Assembly (NCBI RefSeq): GCF_001583495.1 | Contig: NZ_LQAQ01000093.1 | Coordinates: 558,001-622,000 of the forward strand | Reading direction: 5' to 3' | Origin: Flammeovirga sp. SJP92 | GTDB lineage: Bacteria > Bacteroidota > Bacteroidia > Cytophagales > Flammeovirgaceae | Length of the DNA stretch: 64,000 bases | Shown: one piece after another, positions 53,255 to 63,391 of the stretch | How positions within the stretch are numbered: position 1 is the stretch's first letter | How the letters are laid out: each line of letters opens with the position of its first letter | Position numbers and translations under genes: made by a program | Notes under the pieces: model-generated | What the model was told of the DNA's origin: nothing | The model's input: only the letters and a program-made list of their open reading frames with translations | Database searches by the model: none

Positions 53255-53920
53255 TTAATCTTTTCTTTTAAAGTCTCCTCGTTTTATTGATTTAATCAAA
53301 TCACCCCAAGCAAACGGGTTTAAAAGCGGGTTAGCTGTCTCCATAAAATACTGAGTAGCAATCTGATCTGCTCGGTAATTCATGTAATACTTATAGTTAC
53401 CGCTTGCTCCCATAGGCAAGGCATTTGACATCATTGTCAACTTTTCCTGACTAAGATTTTTTTCCATATTCTCCACTCTTTGATCTTTTTGCTCTCCAAG
53501 TGCTAAGAATGCTTCTTCGAAAATCTCTTTGGTTGGATATGGGAATACCTCTAAAAGTGGTAATTCTGTTACTTCCTCCCTCATTTCTATTAATACTGTA
53601 AAACCTAAATCATCTCTTTTAGGAATTACGATCTCTTGCTTCGCAAAACCAACCGAACTTACCACGATTGTATCACCTACTTGAGTAGGCATTGTAAAGA
53701 AACCAGCATGATTTGTTACCGTTCCTCTTCCTGCTTGTTTAATATAAACGTGAGCTCCTGGAACTCCATATGAGCTGTCTCCTTCTACTACAATACCTGA
53801 AAACTGTATTGTATTCTGTTCCCCTTGAGCGAAAATTTCATTAGGCTGTATAAAGAAAGCAACTATTCCTAAAAATAAAATTGCTCTGATATTTAATATT
53901 TTTTCAAAAAAATGAATCAT
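53255..53920 (-). CDS. Carboxypeptidase-like regulatory domain protein
   Basis: The 221-residue protein has a signal peptide (AILFLGIVAFFIQPNEIFA). A beta-sandwich of the CarboxypepD_reg-like type follows (about 40-125): FSGIVVEGDSSYGVPGAHVYIK, GTVTNHAGFFTMP and GDTIVVSSVGF. This is the domain usually seen at the start of SusC-like receptors, but here no receptor follows. The C-terminal 80 residues are helical. It is periplasmic or outer-membrane associated. Confidence 0.83.
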   Translation of the reverse strand: MIHFFEKILNIRAILFLGIVAFFIQPNEIFAQGEQNTIQFSGIVVEGDSSYGVPGAHVYIKQAGRGTVTNHAGFFTMPTQVGDTIVVSSVGFAKQEIVIPKRDDLGFTVLIEMREEVTELPLLEVFPYPTKEIFEEAFLALGEQKDQRVENMEKNLSQEKLTMMSNALPMGASGNYKYYMNYRADQIATQYFMETANPLLNPFAWGDLIKSIKRGDFKRKD

Positions 53921-53960
53921 TCTCCGTCAATGAATAATTTTGATAAGTGATTAAGATTAT

Positions 53961-53968
53961 CAAATATA
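53961..53968 (-). promoter_or_regulatory. Putative -7 element for the carboxypeptidase-like gene
   Basis: The minus strand reads TATATTTG, matching TAnnTTTG, 41 bp before the start. A TTTG occurs 15 bp upstream. Confidence 0.42.
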
Positions 53969-53971
53969 AGG

Positions 53972-54006
53972 AAAGCCTCAATACAAAAGGGATGTATTGA
54001 GGCTTT
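53972..54006. terminator. Inverted repeat behind the coiled-coil protein gene
   Basis: A perfect 13-bp stem (AAAGCCTCAATAC with its complement, 9-nt loop) lies 76 bp past the stop at 54082. T-runs are weak on the minus strand (CTTTCCTTA), stronger on the plus strand. Confidence 0.6.
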
Positions 54007-54081
54007 TCTTAAAATATTTGTAAATAATTAAGTGAATTAGAGATTTAACCTTTTCTCTTTAACACTCTAATACATTATATA

Positions 54082-54765
54082 TTAGTGTCCGCCGTTGCCA
54101 TCTGCAGATAATGCAGAAGCTAACATTGAAGACTTAATTTTTTCAAACTGTTGTTTCTTAAGGTTTTTCAGCTCCATACTTCTTTCGTGCACCCATTTCT
54201 CTGGAGAATATTTTCCATTGGGATACTTATCCCAATACCCCACATATTCTAAACCTAATGATTCGAATTCCATTCTGAATTCATCATCAATTAAGATAAA
54301 ATTTTCTCTTAAATTTCTTGATAAAGAAGTGATAGCACTTGGTGTCTGAACCATTTTCTGCTCCATTTCCTCAAAGTGTTGCTTTAACTCCTGCTTTTCC
54401 TGCAAAATCTCATTCGCCGTTACTTGTGACTGCAGTTCTTCACCTTCCCAAAATTCGTGTTCATCATGGAAAACTTCTTCCTGAATTTGTTTCTGCTGCT
54501 CAGTTGAAATTCTTATATGTTGTTCGCTTTTAGCTAATGGAGCCGATGAACCAAGCATCTGTTTCCAGTTTTTGATGTTTTCTTTTTCAGTAATGTTCAT
54601 ACAAACCCATGACTTACCCAAATAGGCTGCCCACAAACTCATATCCGTTGGTGTTTCTTGTAGTAGAGACCAAACTTTTGGTTTGTTAAGAGGATCATTG
54701 GCATAAACATTTACACTAAAAAAAGTAAACGCTAATAATAGATAAAAGGTGTTTTTAATCTTCAT
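54082..54765 (-). CDS. Exported coiled-coil protein of unknown function
   Basis: The 227-residue protein has a signal peptide (TFYLLLAFTFFSVNVYA). The mature part is mostly helical and acidic, with a probable coiled coil at about 85-145 (RISTEQQKQIQEEVF, QEKQELKQHFEEMEQKM). Near the end it is basic. No family is recognised. It stands alone between a weak terminator and the long atpD upstream region. Confidence 0.7.
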   Translation of the reverse strand: MKIKNTFYLLLAFTFFSVNVYANDPLNKPKVWSLLQETPTDMSLWAAYLGKSWVCMNITEKENIKNWKQMLGSSAPLAKSEQHIRISTEQQKQIQEEVFHDEHEFWEGEELQSQVTANEILQEKQELKQHFEEMEQKMVQTPSAITSLSRNLRENFILIDDEFRMEFESLGLEYVGYWDKYPNGKYSPEKWVHERSMELKNLKKQQFEKIKSSMLASALSADGNGGH

Positions 54766-55107
54766 TTTTCACACAGTAAGTTGTCATTTTTGGTTGTTAT
54801 GTTGATACACTTAGGTTAAGTATATTTTATAGTACAACGTAAAATGATCATTAATTGCTAAGGTAACCTAAAAAATCATGCCTAATTCGATGTAAGTTTT
54901 TATAGCAATAGTTATCAATTATAATAAAGTCTGCCTACAAGAACTAAAACTTACGTGTAAATTCCTAATAAATTCTAATCTTGATTCGATATACGCCATT
55001 CTATTAACTCTATTTGGTAAAAAAGGCAGTCAAATTCAAAATTTCAACCGGTATACCATAAAATTTGCAATTAAAATACAATTCTTACACTTAAAATGTC
55101 AATAATC

Positions 55108-55138
55108 TTTGGAATCATTAGATAGTATTATAGTTTTG
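55108..55138 (+). promoter_or_regulatory. Promoter of atpDC
   Basis: TTTG at 55108-55111 and TAGTTTTG at 55131-55138 are separated by 19 bp, a full match to both Bacteroidota elements. It lies 77 bp before the atpD ATG. The rest of 54766-55107 shows nothing clear. Confidence 0.65.
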
Positions 55139-55157
55139 CATTGAAAATAGTCTTTGA

Positions 55158-56720
<1,563 letters not shown>

Positions 56721-56749
56721 TTCCTTCATCAACTTAATCATATTCAAAG

Positions 56750-56785
56750 ACGGGAGTCTGGGATCTTCTCGGATTCCCGTTTTTA
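56750..56785 (+). terminator. Hairpin with T-tract between atpD and atpC
   Basis: An 11-bp stem with two G-T pairs (ACGGGAGTCTG with CGGATTCCCGT, 9-nt loop) is followed by five T residues. It could partly end transcription before atpC and so lower the amount of epsilon subunit. Confidence 0.75.
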
Positions 56786-56862
56786 ATTTAGGGAGTAGGA
56801 AGTTGTACACATTCACTGCTTCTACCTCTCAAACATAATTTACTTTAATAAATTTATTTATC

Positions 56863-57108
56863 ATGTTTGTTGAATTAATTACTCCTGATAAAAAATATTT
56901 TGAAGGTGAAGCTACAGGTGTGAAAGTTCCTGGTATCAACGGGGAATTTGAAATGCTTGATAGACACGCCAACATCATCTCAAGCTTAGCAAAAGGTGAT
57001 GTTCGTATCGCCAACGGTAAAGACCTTACTACTTTCACTGTTGACGGCGGTACTATCGAGATGCTTGACAACAAGTTAGTAATTCTAGCTGAAGCTGTAT
57101 TAAGCTAA
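56863..57108 (+). CDS. atpC: F1 ATP synthase subunit epsilon
   Basis: The 81-residue protein is the N-terminal beta-sandwich of the epsilon subunit: MFVELITPDKKYFEGEA, then VPGINGEFEMLDRHANIISSLAKG and VDGGTIEMLDNKLVILAE. The C-terminal helical hairpin that inhibits ATP hydrolysis in E. coli is absent, as is usual for short Bacteroidota forms. It lies 142 bp behind atpD and is closed by a terminator. Confidence 0.95.
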   Translation: MFVELITPDKKYFEGEATGVKVPGINGEFEMLDRHANIISSLAKGDVRIANGKDLTTFTVDGGTIEMLDNKLVILAEAVLS

Positions 57109-57132
57109 GCATCATAACATAACATTATGATG

Positions 57133-57158
57133 AAGGACGATTTTATCGTCCTTTTTTT
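57133..57158 (+). terminator. Intrinsic terminator after atpC
   Basis: A perfect 8-bp stem (AAGGACGA with TCGTCCTT, 5-nt loop) is followed by a run of T residues. Confidence 0.88.
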
Positions 57159-57240
57159 GTATCACATAATTTCATAATCAAATATATAGCACAAGATAAC
57201 GGTATTTAAATAATCCAATATTACATAAATTTGTAAAATA

Positions 57241-57425
57241 AAAACACCTCATCAATTTCTTAATGAGGTGAAAACTATACTATTATATCCTTAATTATAC
57301 ATAAGGTAAAATAATATCAACAAAATCTTGATTAAATATTAGCTAAAGTAATGATATGTAGTCATTTAGCACATATTGTGATGTTATTTTAGAAAAATAG
57401 TTTCGTTTTTTTTGAATCGTTAATT
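57241..57425 (+). repeat. Hairpin-rich non-coding repeat, copy 1
   Basis: It begins with the hairpin CACCTCAT...ATGAGGTG, then AAAACTATACTAT, then a second small hairpin (CCTTA...TAAGG), and ends near an AATAGTTTCGTTTTTT segment. A diverged copy with the same order lies at 57530. No gene is seen in 57109-57977 apart from these. Confidence 0.65.
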
Positions 57426-57529
57426 GATAATATCATTTCAGTACTTATAGTACTTAATCATTGTGATTCTACATAAAGTTTGGCACATGACATTGAATAT
57501 ATATTTTTAAATACAACAAATTTCTTCGA

Positions 57530-57712
57530 AAAACACCTCACCCACAAGATGAGGTGAAAACTATACTATACTCTTCCCTATTCCCAATAAGGGAAGAAAA
57601 ATAACAAGATAAAATTTGATTTTGAGGCTTGTTTGATAAGCATAAGTACACCAAATAATTTGCTTGCATAAGAAATAGTTTAGCTTTTTTATATGAACCG
57701 AGAAGCAGAGTC
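57530..57712 (+). repeat. Hairpin-rich non-coding repeat, copy 2
   Basis: It has the same order as copy 1: CACCTCA...TGAGGTG, then AAAACTATACTAT, a second hairpin with different bases (CTTCCCT...AGGGAAG), and a closing AATAGTTTAGCTTTTTT segment. The change of both strands of the second stem keeps its pairing. Confidence 0.65.
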
Positions 57713-57977
57713 GAATTACTCTATTTCTTTGTTTTACGTTACTTCAATATTAATATTTAGTTAATGTATTTACAAATGTTTACGAAATATTTTTCAATGT
57801 TTTTTTCATTTTTACAAAAATGAAAATGGTGCATTGTGTTATTAAAAATTTCATAATGACATGAAAAGAAAATAACTTAATATCAACGAATGGTTTAGAG
57901 TATTATTAATAAAACATCTATATTTACTTAATTTGCTAAAATCAGGGAGTTTAGCAAAGAGATCAATTATTTTTATT

Positions 57978-59912
57978 ATGGCAACAAAAAGGTTTCTAAA
58001 AAAGAGTTTACAAACAAACAGATTTTTATCAAGGTGGTATGTGCTGGGGTTCGAGATGCTTCTTGTTGGTATTTCATTTCTAATATCGCTATTAATACGT
58101 TTTAATTTCAATTGGAGTATAGCTTCTAGTGAACTATATGAAACTCAAATGAGTTTCACTGTACTAATATATTTCCTATCTTACTTATCTTTAAATGTTT
58201 ATTCTTCATCGTTAAGACACACCAATCTATCTGATATTGTTAAAATATTCAATGCTAATACAATAGCTTTATTCATTTTAAGCGGTATATCAGCTAATAA
58301 TAGATACTTATTTAAAGGAACCCTAGATGCTATTGATGTACCCCTCTCTGTAAATGTAATTAATTATTTACTCTCTATGGGATTAATTACAGCTTCGAGA
58401 ATTCTTGCCAAATTTATTTATCACAGAATTTTTTATTATAAACTTCCTACTAAAAATATTCTTATTTATGGAGCAGGAGCTGCTGGATCTATCACAAAAG
58501 ATGTATTAGATAAGGATACAACTTGTAATTATAATATAAAAGGTTTCATTGATGATAATAAAACGAAGCAAGGTAAAATTCTTGGTGGTGTAAAAATATT
58601 ATCCCAAAGATATGCTTTAAATCCAAGTTTTTTGGACGACAACGATATAGATGAACTTATATTGTCAATAAATAAACTATCAGCTCCAAGAAAAAGAAAA
58701 ATTGTAGATAAATGCCTTAGTTTAGACTTGCATGTTAAAAACGTCCCTCCTTTCCAAACTTGGATAAATGGTGAGTTAAGTGCCCGACAAATAACAAGGG
58801 TTAAAATTGAAGACTTACTTGACAGAAAACCAATCCAATTAGAAAAAGAAAATGTAAAGAGAGAAGTACAAGGCAAGGTACTTTTAGTAACTGGAGCTGC
58901 TGGATCTATTGGCTCTGAGATCGCAAAACAATTAGTTTTATACAAACCTAAAAAATTAATTATTTTAGATCAATCTGAAACTGGGCTGTATGATATAGAA
59001 AGACACCTTCATCCTATTTATGACCCTAATCAAACTCAATTAGAAGTCATCATAGGTGACATTTCTAATAAAACTAGAATTGAGGAGGTTTTCAGGGAAT
59101 TTACCCCAGATATAGTTTATCATGCCGCTGCATACAAACATGTGCCTATGATGGAAAAAAATCCATCTGAAGCAATATTAGTTAATGTTTGTGGCTCTAA
59201 AAATATTGCTGATGCAGCTGTAAAGTACAATACTGAAAAGTTTGTGATGGTTTCGACTGATAAGGCAGTAAATCCTACGAATGTAATGGGTGCAAGTAAA
59301 AGATTAGCCGAAATATATATTCAAAGTTTAGGTAAAACAACTCAGTGTCCCACAAAGTTCGTCACTACTCGTTTTGGAAATGTATTAGGTTCTAATGGTT
59401 CCGTTATACCTCTTTTTAGAGAACAAATAGAAAAAGGTGGCCCAATCACTGTTACGAGTGATCGAATCACAAGGTATTTCATGACTATCCCAGAAGCTTG
59501 TCAATTAGTATTGGAAGCAGGTGCAATGGGTAAAGGTGGAGAAATCTTTGTTTTCGATATGGGAGAAGCTGTCAAAATTATTGATGTCGCTAAAAAAATG
59601 ATTAAGCTTTCTGGTTTAATTGAGGGAGAAGATATTGATATCAAAATTACAGGATTAAGGCCTGGGGAAAAACTCTATGAAGAATTATTGAATAATGAAG
59701 AGAATACTATTCCTACACATCATCCAAAGATTATGGCAGGTAAAGTAAGAGAATATGTATATGAAGATGTCATTTTGCAATATGAGAGTTTATTTAGAAA
59801 GATCAATGTCGATGATCATAAACTTATTGCAAAAGTTAAAGATATTGTACCTGAGTATGTCAGTAATAATTCAATTTTTGAAGAATTAGATAAAAAAAAT
59901 AAGTTGGTTTAA
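57978..59912 (+). CDS. Membrane NDP-sugar 4,6-dehydratase (PglF/WbpM type)
   Basis: The 644-residue protein starts at ATG 57978 (MATKRFLKK); an upstream TTG at 57933 is less likely. Four or five transmembrane helices (about 25-150) come first, then two Rossmann domains: IYGAGAAGSITKDVL, and VTGAAGSIGSEIAKQL with the catalytic stretch STDKAVNPTNVMGASKRLAE. There the usual YxxxK tyrosine is replaced by methionine (MGASK), as in PglF. The enzyme makes UDP-4-keto-6-deoxy-GlcNAc for surface sugars. It converges with the aminotransferase gene, overlapping by 4 bp. Confidence 0.92.
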   Translation: MATKRFLKKSLQTNRFLSRWYVLGFEMLLVGISFLISLLIRFNFNWSIASSELYETQMSFTVLIYFLSYLSLNVYSSSLRHTNLSDIVKIFNANTIALFILSGISANNRYLFKGTLDAIDVPLSVNVINYLLSMGLITASRILAKFIYHRIFYYKLPTKNILIYGAGAAGSITKDVLDKDTTCNYNIKGFIDDNKTKQGKILGGVKILSQRYALNPSFLDDNDIDELILSINKLSAPRKRKIVDKCLSLDLHVKNVPPFQTWINGELSARQITRVKIEDLLDRKPIQLEKENVKREVQGKVLLVTGAAGSIGSEIAKQLVLYKPKKLIILDQSETGLYDIERHLHPIYDPNQTQLEVIIGDISNKTRIEEVFREFTPDIVYHAAAYKHVPMMEKNPSEAILVNVCGSKNIADAAVKYNTEKFVMVSTDKAVNPTNVMGASKRLAEIYIQSLGKTTQCPTKFVTTRFGNVLGSNGSVIPLFREQIEKGGPITVTSDRITRYFMTIPEACQLVLEAGAMGKGGEIFVFDMGEAVKIIDVAKKMIKLSGLIEGEDIDIKITGLRPGEKLYEELLNNEENTIPTHHPKIMAGKVREYVYEDVILQYESLFRKINVDDHKLIAKVKDIVPEYVSNNSIFEELDKKNKLV

Positions 59913-59928
59913 ACCAACTTATTTTTTA
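59895..59928. terminator. Palindromic bidirectional terminator containing both stop codons
   Basis: A perfect palindrome with arms of 17 bp (59895-59911 and 59912-59928) has its centre inside the shared stop region. The plus-strand stop (59910-59912) and the minus-strand stop (59909-59911) lie within it. T-runs leave it on both strands. Confidence 0.82.
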
Positions 59929-61039
59929 TACTCTTTTCAATTCTCCTAATGTCTTCTTTATCAATGTTGGAATCTGATGGTAGACATAATCCTATATCAA
60001 AAAGCCTCTCAGATGTCTCATCTGTATAAGCTGGATATTTTTCAAATATTGGCTGAAGGTGCATTGGCTTCCATAACGGTCTAGCTTCAATATTATCTTT
60101 CTCCAGTTCTAACCTTAAGTCTTCTCTATCAAAACCCATTTTAACTTTATCAATTAAAATGCATGTCAACCAAGCATTTGAAAAACTAATATTTTTATCT
60201 TCTTCTAAAATATTAATCCCTTCTATATTTTCGAAAAGATCTTTATAAAAGGTTCTAATTTTTCTTTTTTGAGCTACTCTTTCATTTAAAACCTCCATTT
60301 GTCCACGACCAATACCAGCACAAATATTACTCATTCGATAATTATAACCTATTTGAGAGTGCTGATAATGAGGTGCATTATCTCTTGCCTGTGTTGCTAA
60401 AAACCTAGCTTCCTTTATCAGATCTTCATCATCAGACACTAATGCTCCTCCACCAGAGGTCGTTATAATCTTATTTCCATTAAAAGAAAAAACACCCATC
60501 ACCCCAAAAGTACCTAAGGCCTTTCCTTTATAAGTACTACCTAAAGCTTCTGCCGCATCTTCAATAAGTGGAATATCATACTTGGATGCTATCTCAGTAA
60601 TTTCTTCCATCTTAGCAGCTATACCATATAAATGAACCAATAATATTGCTTTAGGTTTCTTACCTAATTTAATTCTATCAATTATTGCCTCTTCAAGTAA
60701 GATTGGAGACATATTCCAAGTTTCATCTTCAGAGTCAATAAATATTGGAGTTGCTCCCTGATAAATTATAGGGTTTACAGTTGCAGAAAATGTAAATGTG
60801 GAACATAAAACCTCATCTCCTGACTTTACTCCAAGTAAAATCAATGCTAAATGTATGGCTGATGTACCAGAACTTAAAGCTGCACAATGTTTAGCTCCTG
60901 TATAATTACAAATATCTTTTTCAAAATTATTAACATGAGGACCTAACGGAGCAATCCAATTTGTTTCAAATGCTTCTTTTACATAAACTTGTTCTTTCCC
61001 TCCCATATTCGGTGAAGAAAGCCATATCTTTTTATTCAT
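59909..61039 (-). CDS. DegT/DnrJ/EryC1 family sugar aminotransferase (PglE-like)
   Basis: The 376-residue PLP enzyme has ALSSGTSAIHLALILLG near the N-terminus and PLIEDAAEALGSTYKGK, in which aspartate contacts the PLP nitrogen. GVFSFNGNKIITTSGGGALVSDD carries the PLP lysine in NGNK. It starts KKIWLSSPNMGGKEQVYVKEAF, like PglE/LegC-type enzymes. It should add an amino group to the 4-keto sugar made by the dehydratase. It overlaps the acetyltransferase gene by 8 bp. Confidence 0.93.
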   Translation of the reverse strand: MNKKIWLSSPNMGGKEQVYVKEAFETNWIAPLGPHVNNFEKDICNYTGAKHCAALSSGTSAIHLALILLGVKSGDEVLCSTFTFSATVNPIIYQGATPIFIDSEDETWNMSPILLEEAIIDRIKLGKKPKAILLVHLYGIAAKMEEITEIASKYDIPLIEDAAEALGSTYKGKALGTFGVMGVFSFNGNKIITTSGGGALVSDDEDLIKEARFLATQARDNAPHYQHSQIGYNYRMSNICAGIGRGQMEVLNERVAQKRKIRTFYKDLFENIEGINILEEDKNISFSNAWLTCILIDKVKMGFDREDLRLELEKDNIEARPLWKPMHLQPIFEKYPAYTDETSERLFDIGLCLPSDSNIDKEDIRRIEKSIKNKLV

Positions 61040-61643
61040 TATTATATTTTATTATTTTTCCAGGGTTACCAACGACAACGGCATTATCCGGAATATTATT
61101 AATAACAACAGATCCAGCTCCTATTGTACAATTATTTCCAATAGTAATTCCTTGTATTATAGTACTTCCTGCTCCTATCCATGAACTGTTTCCTACTTTT
61201 ACTCCCCCACATAAAACTGCATTTGGGGCTACATGAACATAATTACCTAATTGACAATCATGATCTATAATAGAAGATGTATTTATTATACAATGTTCTC
61301 CTATTTCACTACCAGATTGAACTACAGTATTGTGAAAAAAAACTGTACCACCATGAATAACCGTATGTGAAGATAAAATACTAGAGCTATGTTTGATAAT
61401 ACCAAAATTAACATCTAAAGAGTCTACAATTCGTTTTCTTATTTGAGAACTACCTATTGCTACAATTATTACCCAATCCTTTGAAATTTCAGTAGACTTA
61501 TAAACTTTACATCCTAAAAATTCTTGTTTTAAAGGGTCATCATCAATAAAACCTTGAACGTTAATTTTACTGGAAATTGCACAATCATATACAACTTTTC
61601 CATGTCCACTAGCACCATATATAAAAATATTAGCTATTTCCAT
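61032..61643 (-). CDS. Sugar O/N-acetyltransferase with left-handed beta helix (PglD-like)
   Basis: The 203-residue protein starts with a small Rossmann-like domain (IFIYGASGHGKVVYDCA), followed by hexapeptide repeats (such as IINTSSIIDHDCQLGNYVHVAPNAVLCGGVKVGNSSWIGAGSTII) that form a left-handed beta helix. DHDC contains the catalytic histidine of PglD. It acetylates the 4-amino sugar to give a bacillosamine-type product. It overlaps pglE-like by 8 bp and pglC-like by 14 bp. Confidence 0.92.
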   Translation of the reverse strand: MEIANIFIYGASGHGKVVYDCAISSKINVQGFIDDDPLKQEFLGCKVYKSTEISKDWVIIVAIGSSQIRKRIVDSLDVNFGIIKHSSSILSSHTVIHGGTVFFHNTVVQSGSEIGEHCIINTSSIIDHDCQLGNYVHVAPNAVLCGGVKVGNSSWIGAGSTIIQGITIGNNCTIGAGSVVINNIPDNAVVVGNPGKIIKYNNE

Positions 61644-62241
61644 TTCCTTTAAATTTCTCCATTGTTACTGATGTTGTTGATGAAATATCCTTAGCTCCAA
61701 ATACCTTTTTAATTGTTATTAAAATAACTTTCAGATCTAATTTAAAACTACAATTATCTACGTACCATACATCGTATTCAAATTTTTGTTTCCAAGATAT
61801 TGCATTTCTACCATTTACTTGAGCCCAACCTGTTATACCAGGTTTTATATCATGTCTTCTTGCTTGTTCTTTTGAATATAAAGGTAAATATTCCTCTAAT
61901 AAAGGGCGAGGACCTATTAGTGACATATCTCCTTTTATAACATTAATAAGTTGAGGGATTTCATCTAAAGAAGTTTTACGAACAACTTCTCCGATTTTTG
62001 TCAACCGTTCTTGGTCCGGAAGTAAATGTCCATTCAGATCTCGTTTATCACTCATAGTTTTAAATTTTATAATATTAAAAACTTTACCCTTGTAACCTGG
62101 TCTTTGTTGAATGAAAAATGGAGTACCTCTATTAGCAATAAATAAGAAAACTAACACTAGTAGAAATAATGGAAAAAGAAATATAAATCCAATTAATGAT
62201 ATTATAATATCAATGATACGCTTAATAACTTTCCTATACAT
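61630..62241 (-). CDS. Monotopic phosphoglycosyl transferase (PglC-like)
   Basis: The 203-residue protein has one re-entrant N-terminal hydrophobic helix (IIISLIGFIFLFPLFLLVLVF) and the catalytic domain: GTPFFIQQRPGYKGKVFNIIKFKTM, the Asp-Glu pair in TSLDEIPQ, and MSLIGPRPLL followed by PGITGWAQVNGRN. It transfers the first phosphosugar to undecaprenyl phosphate in the inner membrane, starting a lipid-linked glycan. The overlaps with both neighbours show tight coupling. Confidence 0.94.
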   Translation of the reverse strand: MYRKVIKRIIDIIISLIGFIFLFPLFLLVLVFLFIANRGTPFFIQQRPGYKGKVFNIIKFKTMSDKRDLNGHLLPDQERLTKIGEVVRKTSLDEIPQLINVIKGDMSLIGPRPLLEEYLPLYSKEQARRHDIKPGITGWAQVNGRNAISWKQKFEYDVWYVDNCSFKLDLKVILITIKKVFGAKDISSTTSVTMEKFKGNGNS

Positions 62242-63391
62242 TAGATTCTAATAAATGATTATATTCTTTTAATAATTCTCTCCAAATATATTTTTGGTCA
62301 TATTTCATCATAATTTCATTACGAATACTGGAGGAAACCTTTTTTCTAAAATCATTATTCTTATACATTTCAAACATAGCTTTAGTAAGAGAAACCTCAT
62401 TTTTTACAGGGACAACTAATCCATTAACTTTATCATTAATTATTTCATTACTCCCATTTATGTTTGATACAATAGAAGGAATCGATAAAGCTGATGCCTG
62501 TAATACCACATTTGGAAAACCTTCTCTATAACTAGGAAAAACAAAAGTATTCATTGCCATAAAAAAAGGTCTTACATCTTCTTTATAACCAACATGATGT
62601 ATATGGTTATTTTTTTCAATTTCGTTCATTATACCTTCATCAAGGGAGTCTAATTCTTCTTCAAAAGGTCCAATGATTAATAAATGAGTACTACTATCAT
62701 TTAAACTACAAAAGGATTTAACTAATTCAGAAATTCCTTTATCTTTAACAACTCTACCTACAAAGCCAAAAACAAAATCACTTTCATTGATACCTAAATC
62801 TTTACGAACTTTATCAGATTTTTCTTTTGTGTCTAAAGAAGGAGCGTAATATTCTAAATCAATACCATTTGAGCTACCATGTCCAATGACTTTTATTTTA
62901 CTTTTTGAACATAACTGTTCTTCTAGCATAAAATCTTTTAACGCATTTGAATTTGGATAAACATTTGAAGCACAAAAACTTGTCAACCTTTCTACTACAT
63001 TTAATACTCTTCGTTTAATTCCTCTTGTTTCCATTAATGGAAGTCCGGCAACTGTATGCATTCTAATAGGAACATTAAGCAAGTAAGCAGCCAACATACC
63101 TATTAATCCAGCTTTTGGCGTATGAGTGTGAACGATTTGTGGCTTTTCTTTTTTTATATACTTATATGTCAACCACAAGGACCTAAGATCTGCTATAGGA
63201 GTTATAGCTCTACTGTAAGGAATTACCTTTACACTAATACCTGTTTCTAATTCAATTTTTGATATAAAATGTCCATCTGAACTTACTAATTTAACATCAA
63301 AACCCTGATTCTTCATAAATAACGGTTGCCCACTCAGTAACTTATGAATTGATATAGGTACTGTAGTTATTCTAATTAATTTATTCATCAA
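62234..63391 (-). CDS. GT4 family glycosyltransferase (PglA-like)
   Basis: The 385-residue protein has two Rossmann domains of GT-B fold. KPQIVHTHTPKAGLIGMLAAY in the first and FGFVGRVVKDKGISELVKSF in the second are typical, and FVFPSYREGFPNVVLQASALSIPSIV carries the E-x7-E donor-binding motif. It should add the second sugar to the lipid-linked one. It overlaps the phosphoglycosyl transferase gene by 8 bp and the previous gene by 11 bp. Confidence 0.93.
   Translation of the reverse strand: MMNKLIRITTVPISIHKLLSGQPLFMKNQGFDVKLVSSDGHFISKIELETGISVKVIPYSRAITPIADLRSLWLTYKYIKKEKPQIVHTHTPKAGLIGMLAAYLLNVPIRMHTVAGLPLMETRGIKRRVLNVVERLTSFCASNVYPNSNALKDFMLEEQLCSKSKIKVIGHGSSNGIDLEYYAPSLDTKEKSDKVRKDLGINESDFVFGFVGRVVKDKGISELVKSFCSLNDSSTHLLIIGPFEEELDSLDEGIMNEIEKNNHIHHVGYKEDVRPFFMAMNTFVFPSYREGFPNVVLQASALSIPSIVSNINGSNEIINDKVNGLVVPVKNEVSLTKAMFEMYKNNDFRKKVSSSIRNEIMMKYDQKYIWRELLKEYNHLLESNV

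Noticed and set aside
57241-57570. CRISPR or insertion sequence formed by the twin hairpin repeats
   Set aside because: Only two diverged copies, no transposase frame and no target-site duplications were found.
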